DNA of 64,000 bases from Hydrogenophaga sp. (GCF_030373245.1 NZ_JAUCZF010000003.1:372001-436000); one strand, 5' to 3'; shown: positions 39,219-48,038, numbered from the stretch's first letter. Notes: generated by a model from the letters alone, not told the origin. Made by a program: numbers and translations.

Positions 39219-39557
39219 GTCGGATCCCCTTTCTTTCGGTTGATTTCGGTTGAAAACCACCTCAGCTTATTGATACCCGAGGGAGTTATCTTGATCCGAG
39301 TCAATGGAGCACCACATTGGCGCTTCCATTTTCACGCTGCCTTTCTGAGAGGCACTGTGAATCCTGGAGGCCAAGAGCGAAGCCCGCTAGACTCGAACGC
39401 TTCGTCGACGCCTGGCGCGGCTGGCGGCTGAGCGCACTGGCTTCGCTCGACTGGCATGTTCCGCTCCAAGCCACAGGCCTGTCGAACCTGGCGCCTGCCC
39501 TGGTCAGCTCTGTTTCACCGCGACCCTTGCGCCCGCAACGTCATCAGGAAACACACC
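39219..39557. other. 339-bp intergenic region, no gene recognised
   Basis: Divergent region between the glycine-zipper lipoprotein gene and the LysR gene. Near its left end are the direct repeats TTCGGTTGA...TTCGGTTGA. An open frame crosses the right part into the LysR gene in another phase, but its product (WRLSALASLDWHVPLQATG...) matches nothing I recognise. Promoters for both genes are expected here, but none stands out. Confidence 0.5.
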
Positions 39558-40457
39558 GTGAACCTGCGATCCGTCGAGTCGTTCTACTGGGTGGTGATGC
39601 TGCGCAGCGTCACCCGCGCTGCCGAGAAGCTGCATCTGACTCAGTCGGCCATGTCGAGCCGCATTGCCATGCTGGAGCAGGAGCTGGGCGTGCAGCTGCT
39701 GGACCGGCGCGACAAGCAGTTCCGCATCACCCAGGCCGGTCAGCGCTTTTTTGTGCACGCCGAGCGCCTGCTGGATCTGCAGCGCGAGATCAAGTCGGAA
39801 ATGGGCACGGCTTCGATCCAGCCTGTGGTGCTCAAGGTGGGCGCATTTGAATCGGCCTCGCACTCCTGGCTGATGGACTGGGTGCGATCACTGCACAAGG
39901 CCAATCCCATGCTGGCACTGGAGCTGACGGTAGAGACCTCGCCGGTGCTCGTTGACCTGCTCTCGCGCGGCGCACTGGATCTGGCCATCGCCGCCCTGCC
40001 CGCGACCGGCAACAGCGTTCGTTCATTGGCATTGCCCTCGATGGACATGAAGTTTGTCGGCCACGCCGAGCTGCACCGCCGTCGAAGCTGGTCACCGGCG
40101 CAGCTCGCGGAGGTGGAACTGATCACGTTCCAGCGCGGCTCGCAGCCCCATATCGCGCTGCTCGACATGCTCAAGCGTGCCGGCGTGGAACCCTCGCGCG
40201 TGCACACCGTGTCCTCCATCAGCGCGATGTCGCAGCTGGTGGAAGACGGGCTGGGCGTGGCCACACTGCCCGCCCAGGTACTGCAACGGCTGCGCCGCCG
40301 CATGCCGCTCAAGGCCTTGACCTGCGACCTTTCCCTGCCGGCACTGCCGACCCACCTGAGCTGGCGGATCGACCCCACATTGATGGCCCAGAAAACGCTG
40401 ATCGACAGCGTACTGAACCATCTTGGGGTAAACCCTAGACATCGAATAAATCGATGA
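39558..40457 (+). CDS. LysR-family regulator of the 5-oxoprolinase/TRAP operon
   Basis: This 299-residue regulator has an N-terminal winged helix (LRSVESFYWVVMLRSVTRAAEKLHLTQSAMSSRIAMLEQELGVQLLDRRDK) and a LysR substrate domain (VLKVGAFESASHSWLMDWV...). GTG 39558 is chosen because the helix-turn-helix starts almost immediately after it; the upstream part of the frame is not LysR-like. It is directly upstream of, and same-strand with, the DUF1445-TRAP-pxp operon and is its probable activator. Confidence 0.88.
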   Translation: MNLRSVESFYWVVMLRSVTRAAEKLHLTQSAMSSRIAMLEQELGVQLLDRRDKQFRITQAGQRFFVHAERLLDLQREIKSEMGTASIQPVVLKVGAFESASHSWLMDWVRSLHKANPMLALELTVETSPVLVDLLSRGALDLAIAALPATGNSVRSLALPSMDMKFVGHAELHRRRSWSPAQLAEVELITFQRGSQPHIALLDMLKRAGVEPSRVHTVSSISAMSQLVEDGLGVATLPAQVLQRLRRRMPLKALTCDLSLPALPTHLSWRIDPTLMAQKTLIDSVLNHLGVNPRHRINR

Positions 40458-40496
40458 ACTGAGCGAGAAAAGTTTTGTTTGATCTGCTTTCAGATC
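40440..40496. promoter_or_regulatory. Two short palindromes upstream of the DUF1445 gene
   Basis: CATCGA-ATAAA-TCGATG (40440-40456, over the LysR stop) and GATCTG-CTTT-CAGATC (40481-40496) are perfect inverted repeats in the 108-bp gap between the LysR gene and the operon. They are candidate LysR binding sites. Confidence 0.45.
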
Positions 40497-40565
40497 GCCA
40501 GCAAGATGCGTTCATGCCACCGGGATCAGGTCTCGGACTCGTCTCAGCAATCCAGAAGGAACCCC

Positions 40566-41378
40566 ATGCACGGCACCGCATTCAACTTCAACGCAGACGC
40601 TGCGCGACGTGGAAAAGAGTTGCGCGCCCGCATCCGCAGCGGTGAGCTGAAGCGCCACACCAGCGGCCTGGCCGATGACCTCGTGCAAGGCAATCTGGTT
40701 GTTCTTCCAGCGGCCGATGCACACGACTTCCTGCTGTACTGCCAGCGCAATCCCAAGCCCTGCCCGGTGATCAGCGTGGGTGAAGTCGGGGACCCCTCCT
40801 TACCCCTGCTGGGAAACAACATCGACCTGCGCACCGACCTGCCGCGCTACCGCGTCTGGCGCGACGGTGAACTGGTAGACGAATGTGAAGACGTGAGCGC
40901 CGTCTGGCGCCAGGATCTGGTCTCGTTCGTGATCGGCTGCTCCTTCTCGTTCGAATGGGCCATGCGCACCGAAGGCATTTCCGTGCGCCACGTCGAGGAG
41001 GACCGTAATGTGTCCATGTACCGCACATCGATCGAAACGCATCCGGCCGGCGCCTTTGGTGGCCCGATGGTCGTCTCGATGCGCCCGCTGGTGGCGGCCG
41101 ATGCGATCCGCGCGGTGCAGATCACTTCTCGATTCCCGGCGGTGCATGGCGCCCCGATCCACATCGGCGACCCGGCCCAGATCGGCATCAGCGATCTGAG
41201 CCAGCCCGATTACGGCGACGCGGTCAACGTGCTGCCGCATGAGCTGCCTGTCTTCTGGGCCTGTGGCGTCACGCCGCAGGCGGCATTGAAGAGGGCTCGA
41301 CCGGCGTTCTGCATCACCCATGCCCCGGGTTCGATGCTGATCACCGACCTTCTGAACCACCAACTCGCCAGCAACTGA
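40566..41378 (+). CDS. DUF1445 family protein (putative hydro-lyase; D-glutamate-cyclase-like)
   Basis: This 270-residue DUF1445/YcsI family protein shows [27 protein letters not shown] and [11 protein letters not shown] segments, with MVVSMRPL and [14 protein letters not shown] further on. The vertebrate D-glutamate cyclase, which makes 5-oxo-D-proline from D-glutamate, contains this domain. Here the gene heads an operon with 5-oxoprolinase genes, so a role in forming or processing 5-oxoproline or a stereoisomer is a reasonable inference. Generic annotation is 'putative hydro-lyase'. ATG 40566 has AGAAGGAA upstream. Confidence 0.85.
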   Translation: MHGTAFNFNADAARRGKELRARIRSGELKRHTSGLADDLVQGNLVVLPAADAHDFLLYCQRNPKPCPVISVGEVGDPSLPLLGNNIDLRTDLPRYRVWRDGELVDECEDVSAVWRQDLVSFVIGCSFSFEWAMRTEGISVRHVEEDRNVSMYRTSIETHPAGAFGGPMVVSMRPLVAADAIRAVQITSRFPAVHGAPIHIGDPAQIGISDLSQPDYGDAVNVLPHELPVFWACGVTPQAALKRARPAFCITHAPGSMLITDLLNHQLASN

Positions 41379-41402
41379 TTGGCATTCCCACAGGAGATTC
41401 CC

Positions 41403-42368
41403 ATGAAATCGATCATCCTCGGCCTCACCGCCATCGGCCTCGCCAGCGCAGTCAGCGCCCAGACCAAGTGGGACCTGCCCAGCGGCTACGGGGCCAACAC
41501 CTTCCAGACCAAGAACCTGGAACAGTTCGCCGCCGACGTCAAGGCCGCGACCGGCGGCAAGCTCGAAATCACGGTGCACTCCGGTGCTTCGCTGTTCAAG
41601 CAGCCCGAGATCAAGCGCGCCATCCAGACCGGTCTGGCCCCGGCGGGCGAGTTCATCATCTCCGGCTTGGCCAACGAGAACCCGCTGTTCGGCGCTGATT
41701 CCATCCCCTTCCTGGCCACCAGCTACGCCGACGCCAAGCGCCTGTACGACGCCACCAAGCCGGTGCAGGCCAAAGTGCTGGCGAGCCAGGGCATCAAGAT
41801 GCTGTTCTCGGTGCCATGGCCTGGCCAGTCGCTGTATTCGGTCAAGCCGATCAACAGCGCGGATGACTTCAAGGGCACCAAGATGCGCGCCTACAACCCG
41901 GCCACCACCAAGATTGCGCAGATGCTGGGCGCTGCACCCGTGACCATCCAGCTGCCTGAGCTGAGCCAGGCCCTGGCTACCGGCGCTGCCAACAACTTCC
42001 TGACCTCCAGCGCCAGCGGCGCCGACGGCAAGCTGTACGAGCAGGTGAAGTACTTCTACCCGGTCAACGCCTGGTTGCCGCGCAACGTGACGGCGGTCAG
42101 CCAGAAGGCCTTTGATGCGCTGGATAAACCCACGCAGGACGCTGTGCTCAAGGCTGCGGCTGAGGCCGAGGTGCGAGGCTGGGCAGCCAGCGAAAAGGTG
42201 GACAGCGATTCCATCGCCATCCTGAAAGCCAATGGCGTGACGATCGCCCCACCGTCGGACAGCGTGAAAGCTGCGCTGCAGAAGATCGGCGAGACCATGA
42301 CCAACGAGTGGCTGGCATCGGCGGGACCTGACGGCAAGGCCATCATCGACGCCTACCGCAAGAAGTAA
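41403..42368 (+). CDS. TRAP transporter substrate-binding protein, copy 2
   Basis: This 321-residue periplasmic receptor has a short signal peptide (MKSIILGLTAIGLASAVSA). The mature part begins QTKWDLPSGYGANTFQTKNLEQF. The binding-site segment FKGTKMRAYNPATTKIAQMLGAAPVTIQLPELSQALATG is DctP-like, but the usual binding arginine context is altered (MRAYNPAT). It lies between DUF1445 and DctQ. The ligand is probably 5-oxoproline or another small carboxylate given the pxp genes downstream. Confidence 0.91.
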   Translation: MKSIILGLTAIGLASAVSAQTKWDLPSGYGANTFQTKNLEQFAADVKAATGGKLEITVHSGASLFKQPEIKRAIQTGLAPAGEFIISGLANENPLFGADSIPFLATSYADAKRLYDATKPVQAKVLASQGIKMLFSVPWPGQSLYSVKPINSADDFKGTKMRAYNPATTKIAQMLGAAPVTIQLPELSQALATGAANNFLTSSASGADGKLYEQVKYFYPVNAWLPRNVTAVSQKAFDALDKPTQDAVLKAAAEAEVRGWAASEKVDSDSIAILKANGVTIAPPSDSVKAALQKIGETMTNEWLASAGPDGKAIIDAYRKK

Positions 42369-42394
42369 GCGGGCCGCCTCGCAAGCCCACAGCG

Positions 42395-42422
42395 GCGCAC
42401 CGACCCCAGACGGTCGGTGCGC
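42395..42422 (+). terminator. Strong intra-operon hairpin between dctP and dctQ, copy 2
   Basis: The arms GCGCACCGACC (42395-42405) and GGTCGGTGCGC (42412-42422) pair perfectly around a 6-base loop, with no T-run after. Same position and 11-bp stem length as the hairpin in TRAP operon 1, so it probably limits permease expression or stabilises the receptor mRNA. Confidence 0.65.
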
Positions 42423-42451
42423 TGCCCACCAACCCGGTTCGGGAGAACACG

Positions 42452-42967
42452 ATGTTCCAACGCTTGACCATGGGCTTTTACAGGCTCCTGCTGATCCTCG
42501 CCGGCGTGGCCTTGATCGGTGCGTTTGTGGCGATCATGCTCAACATCCTTGCCCGCATCTTTTTGTGGAACATCCCGGGGCTGGACGGTTACGCTGGCTA
42601 CACCATCGCCGCCGCGCTGTTCCTGGCGCTGCCTTCCACCCTGCAGAACAACGAACACATCCGGGCTACCCTGGTGCTGGACCGTGTGAGTGCGGGCAAG
42701 CGCAACGTCATGGAACTGATCGCGCTGTTGCTCGGGGTCGGCATTTCCTTTTTTCTCGCGTGGTTCGCGGTGCGCCTGGTGTGGGTGTCGTACACGCTGC
42801 ACGACGTGGCCTACACCGGCGACGCCACGCCCATGTGGATTCCGCAGCTGAGCATGGCGCTGGGCTGCATCGGCTTTGCCATGGCGTTTGCGCAGGCCCT
42901 GTGGGCCCGCCTGTCGGGCACCCCGTTTTTCGCCGAGGCCTCTGAAGAAGCCTCCCACGCGGACTGA
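42452..42967 (+). CDS. TRAP transporter small permease, copy 2
   Basis: This 171-residue membrane protein has four helices: LLLILAGVALIGAFVAIMLNIL, TIAAALFLALPSTL, NVMELIALLLGVGISFFLAWFAVRLVW and LSMALGCIGFAMAFAQALW. The segment IPGLDGYAGYTIAAALFLALPSTLQNNEHIRATL matches the DctQ signature. It works with the large permease 26 bases downstream. Confidence 0.9.
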   Translation: MFQRLTMGFYRLLLILAGVALIGAFVAIMLNILARIFLWNIPGLDGYAGYTIAAALFLALPSTLQNNEHIRATLVLDRVSAGKRNVMELIALLLGVGISFFLAWFAVRLVWVSYTLHDVAYTGDATPMWIPQLSMALGCIGFAMAFAQALWARLSGTPFFAEASEEASHAD

Positions 42968-42993
42968 ACCGCCCCAACGCACCAGACCCCACC

Positions 42994-44286
42994 ATGGACA
43001 TCCTGCTTGCCACGGCACTCATCGTGCTGCTCTTCATCGCCCTGGGCTCTGGCCTGTGGATCGGCATGGCCTTGCTGGCGGTGGGCCTGGTGGCGATGGA
43101 GTTCGCCACCAGCCGCCCGGTGGGCGACAGCATGGTCCTGACCATCTGGGGTTCCACTTCCAGCTGGACGCTGACCGCGCTGCCGCTGTTCCTCTGGATG
43201 GGTGAGATCCTGTTCCGCACCAAGCTCAGCGAAGACATGTTCAAGGGCCTGGCGCCGTGGCTCAACCGCCTGCCAGGCCGGTTGCTGCATGTCAACGTGA
43301 TCGGCAGCACCATCTTTGCCGCGGTGTCCGGATCGTCGGCGGCCACCTGCGCCACCATCGGTCGCATCGCACTGCCCGAGCTGCGCGAACGCGGCTACCC
43401 CGAGTCGCTGGCGGTGGGCACGCTGGCCGGTGCGGCCACGCTCGGCCTGCTCATCCCGCCCTCGATCATCATGATCGTCTACGGTGTGGCGGCCGATGTC
43501 TCGATTGCCAAGCTGTTCATTGCCGGCATCGTGCCCGGCATCCTGCTGGCCTCGCTGTTCATGGGCTACATCGTCGTGTGGGCGCTGCTCAACCCGAGCA
43601 AGGTACCGGCCGCCGAACTGGGCATGAGCCTGAAAAACAAGCTCTACGCCTCGCGCCATCTGATCCCGGTGGTGATGCTCATCGGTGTGGTGCTGGGCTC
43701 GATCTACTCTGGCGTGGCCACTGCCACCGAAGCCGCGGCCATCGGCGTGCTGGGTTCGCTGGTGCTGGCCACGGTGGAAGGCAGCATGAGCTGGAAGACC
43801 TTCACCAGCGGCGTGGGCGCCGCCTGCCGGGTGTACTGCATGATCGGACTGATCCTTGCCGGCGCAGCCTTTCTCACGCTGGCCATGGGCTTTGTCGGCC
43901 TGCCGCGCCACCTGGCCGAATTCATCACCGCCCAGAACCTGTCGCCGTTTGCGCTGGTGATGGCGCTCACCGTGTTCTACCTCATCCTTGGCTGCTTTCT
44001 GGACGGCATCTCCATGGTGGTGCTCACCATCGGTGTGCTGTTGCCCACGGTACAAGCGGCCGGGTTTGATCTGGTGTGGTTCGGTGTGTTCACCGTGTTG
44101 CTGGTGGAGCTGGCGCAGATCACGCCCCCGGTGGGTCTGAACCTGTTCGTGCTGCAGGGACTGACCAAGCACCCGCTCACCTACATCGCGCGGGCTGCGG
44201 CGCCGATGTTCCTGCTGATGCTCTTCGCTGCCATGCTGACCTACTTCCTGCAGGACCTGATCCTCTGGTTGCCCAACCGCATGTGA
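42994..44286 (+). CDS. TRAP transporter large permease, copy 2
   Basis: This 430-residue DctM-family protein has about twelve membrane helices. Signature segments are FAAVSGSSAATCATIGRIALPELRERGY, LLIPPSIIMIVYGVAADVSIAKLFIAGIVPG, SGVATATEAAAIGVLGSL and LAQITPPVGLNLFVLQGL. It completes the second TRAP system; the oxoprolinase genes follow after 54 bases. Confidence 0.94.
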   Translation: MDILLATALIVLLFIALGSGLWIGMALLAVGLVAMEFATSRPVGDSMVLTIWGSTSSWTLTALPLFLWMGEILFRTKLSEDMFKGLAPWLNRLPGRLLHVNVIGSTIFAAVSGSSAATCATIGRIALPELRERGYPESLAVGTLAGAATLGLLIPPSIIMIVYGVAADVSIAKLFIAGIVPGILLASLFMGYIVVWALLNPSKVPAAELGMSLKNKLYASRHLIPVVMLIGVVLGSIYSGVATATEAAAIGVLGSLVLATVEGSMSWKTFTSGVGAACRVYCMIGLILAGAAFLTLAMGFVGLPRHLAEFITAQNLSPFALVMALTVFYLILGCFLDGISMVVLTIGVLLPTVQAAGFDLVWFGVFTVLLVELAQITPPVGLNLFVLQGLTKHPLTYIARAAAPMFLLMLFAAMLTYFLQDLILWLPNRM

Positions 44287-44340
44287 GCCTGAGCCGATGA
44301 TTGCTGTCCCTGCACACCGCCCCTCGCGCGCCAAAGCGCC

Positions 44341-45114
44341 ATGAGCGTGCGGCTGCTCGACGCGGGCGACGCCGCGTTCACGGTGGAATTCGGCAACCGG
44401 ATCGACGTCACCCTGCTGGCCGCGGTGCAGGCGCTGGACCAGGCCATCGCCCGTGCGCACCGCGCAGGCGAGCTGCCCGGCCTGATCGAAACCATGCCAA
44501 CCTTCCGCTCGCTCACCGTGTTCTACGACCCGCTGATCACTGGTCGGCAGGCGCTGCTGAGCATGCTGAAGCCGATGCTCGCTGACGCCGAAGATCCCAG
44601 CGCACTGGTGCAAAGCCGCCGCTGGCGCCTGCCGGTCTGCTACGGCGGCGAGTCCGGCATGGACCTGGACACCATCGCTCAGACGATCGGCGCCACCCCC
44701 GACGAGGTGATCGCGCTGCACACCGGCACCGAGGTGTGCGTCTACATGCTGGGCTTTCTGCCGGGCTTCCCGTTCATGGGTGACGTGCACGAGCGACTGA
44801 AGCTGCCGCGGCGCACCGAGCCGCGCGTGCGTGTGCCCGCAGGCAGCGTGGCCATCGCGGGCGGTCTGACCGCGATCTACCCCTGGGAGAGCCCGGGCGG
44901 CTGGCACCTGCTGGGCCGCTGCCCGGTCCCGCTGTTCGACGCCAAGAGAGCCGAGGCGCCCTCGCTGCTGGCTGCCGGTGATCGGGTGCGCTTTGTGCCG
45001 GTGTCGCAAGCAGAGTGCCAGGACATCGAAGCCGCCTGCCAGTCCGGCGAAATCGACCCGACGCGCTGGTTGGCCAACGAACCGACCGATGCGGATGCGC
45101 GGGTAGGCGTATGA
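44341..45114 (+). CDS. pxpB: 5-oxoprolinase subunit B (KipI family)
   Basis: This 257-residue KipI/AHS1 protein opens VRLLDAGDAAFTVEFGNRID. Its signature is EVCVYMLGFLPGFPFMGDVHERLKLPRRTEPRVRVPAGSVAIAGGLTAIYPWESPGGWHLLGRCP. With PxpC and PxpA it forms the ATP-dependent bacterial 5-oxoprolinase that opens pyroglutamate to glutamate. Its stop overlaps pxpC by four bases. Confidence 0.94.
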   Translation: MSVRLLDAGDAAFTVEFGNRIDVTLLAAVQALDQAIARAHRAGELPGLIETMPTFRSLTVFYDPLITGRQALLSMLKPMLADAEDPSALVQSRRWRLPVCYGGESGMDLDTIAQTIGATPDEVIALHTGTEVCVYMLGFLPGFPFMGDVHERLKLPRRTEPRVRVPAGSVAIAGGLTAIYPWESPGGWHLLGRCPVPLFDAKRAEAPSLLAAGDRVRFVPVSQAECQDIEAACQSGEIDPTRWLANEPTDADARVGV

Positions 45115-46175
45115 CGGCCGCGGCGCGCATCGAAGTGCTGTCTCCAGGCGCCTACGCATCGGTGCAGGACGCAGGACGCCGAGGCTTGCGCCGAGTGGGT
45201 GTGCCCTGGGCAGGCGCGCTGGATTGGCGACTGATGCGCATCGCCAATGCCTTGGTGGGCAATGCCGAGGGCACGCCAGTGATCGAGTGCTTCGATGGCG
45301 GCTTGCAGCTGGCCGCGCGCGGCGGTCCGGTACGCGTCGCGGTGGCGGGCCACGCCGTGATTGAAACCGAGAGCGCGGGCGAGCGCCACGTACTGGGCGC
45401 TTGGCGCTCGCTGACCCTGGCCGATGGCGACCTGCTGCGCTTGCGGCGGCTGGAGCACGGCCGGGTGGCGGTGGTCGCCATCGAAGGCCTGGCCTTGCCC
45501 AACGTGCTGGGCAGTGCGTCGACCTATGCGCGCGCCGCGCTGGGCGGCATCGACGGCCGGGCACTCACCCCCGGCGTCTTCTTGCCCACCACCCAGGCAG
45601 CCGACCGCGCCGAAAGCATGTTGCCGGCACCTCCCGACGTGGACGCTGGACCGATCCGCATCGTCGCCGGGCCACAGGCCGACCATTTTTCCGAATCGGC
45701 CATGGCCAGCCTGGTCGATACTGCCTTTCGCGTCACCACCGAAGCCGACCGCATGGGCGTGCGACTGGAAGGTCCGCCGCTGCAACACCGGGGCGCGCGG
45801 GAAATCGTGTCCGACGCCACCGTGCCCGGCTCCATCCAGGTGCCGGGCAACGGTCAGCCCATCGTGTTGCTGGCCGATGCGCAAACCGCCGGTGGATACC
45901 CGAAAATCGCCACGGTGATCAGCACCGACCTGGCCCGCGTGGCGGCTGCGCGCCCCGGCGAAACCCTGCGTTTCCTGTTGGTTGACGCCGAGGCCGGTGA
46001 ACGCATGGCCCGCGCCGCCGAGGCCGAGACCCGCGCACTGATCGCCAGCCTGCGGCCGCTCCTGCTCGGTGGCATCGACTTGGCAGCGATGTTCGAGGCC
46101 AACCTGGTGACCGGTTTCATTGACGCCCTCGGCGCCGAGTATCGCCCGCTGACCCACGCCGAACCTGCCCTGTAA
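45111..46175 (+). CDS. pxpC: 5-oxoprolinase subunit C (KipA family)
   Basis: This 354-residue AHS2/KipA cyclophilin-like protein opens EVLSPGAYASVQDAGRRGLRRVGVPWAGALDWRLMRIANALVGN. The conserved late segment DRMGVRLEGPPLQ...EIVSDATVPGSIQVPGNGQPIVLLADAQTAGGYPKIATVI is present. It is the partner of PxpB in 5-oxoproline hydrolysis. Translation is coupled to pxpB through the ATGA overlap, and pxpA follows after 24 bases. Confidence 0.94.
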   Translation: MTAAARIEVLSPGAYASVQDAGRRGLRRVGVPWAGALDWRLMRIANALVGNAEGTPVIECFDGGLQLAARGGPVRVAVAGHAVIETESAGERHVLGAWRSLTLADGDLLRLRRLEHGRVAVVAIEGLALPNVLGSASTYARAALGGIDGRALTPGVFLPTTQAADRAESMLPAPPDVDAGPIRIVAGPQADHFSESAMASLVDTAFRVTTEADRMGVRLEGPPLQHRGAREIVSDATVPGSIQVPGNGQPIVLLADAQTAGGYPKIATVISTDLARVAAARPGETLRFLLVDAEAGERMARAAEAETRALIASLRPLLLGGIDLAAMFEANLVTGFIDALGAEYRPLTHAEPAL

Positions 46176-46199
46176 CGACCCTGCCAATCGGATACTGCG

Positions 46200-46985
46200 A
46201 TGAAGATCAACCTCAACGCCGACCTCGGCGAATCCTTCGGCGCCTGGACCATGGGCGAAGACGAGGCCTTGCTGCAGGTGGTGAGCTCCGCCAACATCGC
46301 CTGCGGCTTTCATGCCGGCGACCCGCTGGTGATGCGCAACACCGTGCGCATCGCGCTGGCTGCCAACGTGGGCCTGGGCGCCCACCCAGCCTACCCCGAC
46401 CTGCAAGGCTTTGGCCGCCGGCCGATGAAGATGGCGCCAGCCGAACTGGAGGCCGCGCTGATCTACCAGATCGGTGCTTTGGCCGGCATGGCGGCCGCCG
46501 AGGGCGGCAAACTGACCCACGTCAAGCCCCACGGCGCCCTGAACAACCAGGCCTGTGAAGACGCCACGCTGGCCGCCACCGTGGCGCGTGCGGTGCGTGC
46601 GATCGACCGCGAACTCATCCTGCTGGCGCCCGCGCGGTCCGAACTGATCACCGCCGGCCAACGTGCCGGCCTGGCTGTGGCCGCCGAGATCTTTGCCGAC
46701 CGCGCCTACAACGATTCGGCCAACCTGGTGCCGCGCAGCCAGCCTGGTGCGGTGATCCACGACCCCGACGAAGTCGTCGCCCACGTCATGCGCATGCTCG
46801 ATTCGGGCGCCATCGTGTCCCAGAGCGGCAAGCGGCTTCCCACGGTCATCCACAGCATCTGCGTGCACGGCGACACGCCGGGCGCGGTGGACAACGCGCG
46901 CCGCCTGCGCGGCGCCATCGCCACTGCAGGGCTGACGCTGGCTGGACTGCCCGAAGTGCTGCTGGAGGCCACCGCTCACGCGTGA
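46200..46985 (+). CDS. pxpA: 5-oxoprolinase subunit A (LamB/YcsF family)
   Basis: This 261-residue protein opens KINLNADLGESFGAWTMGEDEALLQVVSSANIACGFHAGDPLVM. It also has LGAHPAYPDLQGFGRRPMKM and THVKPHGALNNQA, all hallmarks of the LamB/YcsF barrel. It supplies the catalytic subunit acting with PxpBC. It is the last gene before tRNA-Gly, so the operon order is DUF1445-dctPQM-pxpB-pxpC-pxpA. Confidence 0.95.
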   Translation: MKINLNADLGESFGAWTMGEDEALLQVVSSANIACGFHAGDPLVMRNTVRIALAANVGLGAHPAYPDLQGFGRRPMKMAPAELEAALIYQIGALAGMAAAEGGKLTHVKPHGALNNQACEDATLAATVARAVRAIDRELILLAPARSELITAGQRAGLAVAAEIFADRAYNDSANLVPRSQPGAVIHDPDEVVAHVMRMLDSGAIVSQSGKRLPTVIHSICVHGDTPGAVDNARRLRGAIATAGLTLAGLPEVLLEATAHA

Positions 46986-47003
46986 AGGCAGGGTCTGATC
47001 GCG

Positions 47004-47009
47004 TAAAAT
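47004..47009 (+). promoter_or_regulatory. Probable -10 box of tRNA-Gly
   Basis: TAAAAT lies 11 bases before the tRNA 5' end, the usual distance for a tRNA promoter -10. No good -35 is visible. Confidence 0.5.
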
Positions 47010-47019
47010 CGCGCTCTTC

Positions 47020-47093
47020 GCGGGTGTAGTTCAATGGCAGAACGGCAGCTTCCCAAGCTTCATACGAGGGTTCGATTCCCTTCACCCGCTCCA
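47020..47093 (+). tRNA. tRNA-Gly (anticodon CCC)
   Basis: The 74-base sequence includes an encoded CCA. The acceptor arms are GCGGGTG and CACCCGC, the T-loop is TTCGATT within GAGGG/CCCTT, and the anticodon loop TTCCCAA gives CCC, which reads GGG glycine codons. The second pair of the anticodon stem appears to be a C-T mismatch (GCAGC against GCTTC). Confidence 0.96.
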
Positions 47094-47104
47094 CATGAGT
47101 CGCC

Positions 47105-47140
47105 AAAGGCCGTCAAGGACATACACCTGACGGCCTTTTT
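47105..47140 (+). terminator. Rho-independent terminator after tRNA-Gly
   Basis: The arms AAGGCCGTCA (47106-47115) and TGACGGCCTT (47128-47137) pair perfectly over a 12-base loop, followed by a T-run. This is a textbook terminator 12 bases after the tRNA. Confidence 0.9.
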
Positions 47141-47387
47141 CATTGGTAAATCAACATTTTTCCTGTCAGCGACGTACAAGAACAAACATTGACATACAGA
47201 GTGAAGCGGGGGAGCAATCGGGGGAACAGAACCCGCTCAACCCTGAGGCCGTGCCTGACCGAAATCGGCTCACGCCGATTGCCAACCACCATCGCAACCC
47301 CCCATCACCGCCTGTTTTTGACGGGTACTCGGGCACATTTGGACCGCGGCGCTGAGGATGGCACGAACGGGGCCGCGCCATTCTCAT
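47141..47387. other. Intergenic region downstream of tRNA-Gly, no gene recognised
   Basis: About 250 bases between the tRNA terminator and the end of the pyridoxamine-oxidase-like gene. It holds GCGGGGGAGCAATCGGGGGAACA, a near-direct repeat of G-run/GAGCA units. Short frames cross it, but none resembles a known protein. No integrase fragment or second copy of the tRNA 3' end is visible. Confidence 0.5.
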
Positions 47388-48038
47388 TCAATAAAAGCCA
47401 ACGCGCCGTCCGTAGCGTTCCTCTCGCTCCCGGTCGAACGCCTCTGCGTCAAACCCTTCACCCTGAATTGCACGGCGAACTTGCCCACCCGTGGGCATTG
47501 TGGAAGGGTCAACAAAGTGCTTCGGATCCCAGAGATGTGAGCGCAGGAATGCCTTTGAGCACTGCGTGTAGGCCTCATCGATATCGACCAGCACACCCAG
47601 CGCTGGCGGCTTGCCCTCGACGGCGCAGGGAGCGAGCAACTCGGCGTCGACCGTTATCGTTGCGCGACCATTCACACGAAACGTTTCGGTCACGCCGGGC
47701 ACAATGAAAAGCAGGCCGACATGCGGGTTCACCAGAATGTTCCTCAGGGAATCTGCGAGCCGATTGCCCGGGCGCTCGGGAACCAGCAAGGTGCGGTCGT
47801 CCAGAATGCGAACAAATCCGACAGGATCGCCCCGTGGGCTCAGGTCACAGTGGCCATGAAGGTCACTGGTGGCTACACAAAGGAACGGCGAGCGCTCAAC
47901 GAACAATCGAGTCATCGGGTTCAGCCGATTGCTGATCTTGGCGCAAGTCAGCTCGGCTGGAGTCCCGATGAGCGCGCGCAGCTGCTCTTCGCTGTTGATG
48001 ACCTTGGAGGTCAGGCGGTGTGCTGAATGAGCTGTCAT
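47388..48038 (-). CDS. Pyridoxamine 5'-phosphate oxidase-family FMN-binding protein (MSMEG_1061-like)
   Basis: This 216-residue split-barrel flavoprotein has the FMN-phosphate-type segment SPFLCVATSDLHGHCDLSPRGDPVGFVRILDDRTLLVPERPGNRLADSLRNILVNPHVGLLFIVPG. The tail, CSKAFLRSHLWDPKHF, resembles MSMEG_1061-type members. Such proteins bind FMN or F420 and reduce small molecules; the substrate is unknown. The start is ATG 48038. It is the first gene beyond the tRNA and is separate from the catabolic operons by 260 bases. Confidence 0.85.
   Translation of the reverse strand: MTAHSAHRLTSKVINSEEQLRALIGTPAELTCAKISNRLNPMTRLFVERSPFLCVATSDLHGHCDLSPRGDPVGFVRILDDRTLLVPERPGNRLADSLRNILVNPHVGLLFIVPGVTETFRVNGRATITVDAELLAPCAVEGKPPALGVLVDIDEAYTQCSKAFLRSHLWDPKHFVDPSTMPTGGQVRRAIQGEGFDAEAFDREREERYGRRVGFY

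Noticed and set aside
42811..45564. 917-codon minus-strand frame opposite the second TRAP permease and pxpB.
   Set aside because: It is a low-complexity His/Arg/Gly/Gln composition and is antisense to well-supported genes.
47141..47387. Integrase remnant downstream of the tRNA.
   Set aside because: No frame here shows tyrosine-recombinase motifs and there is no second copy of the tRNA 3' end.
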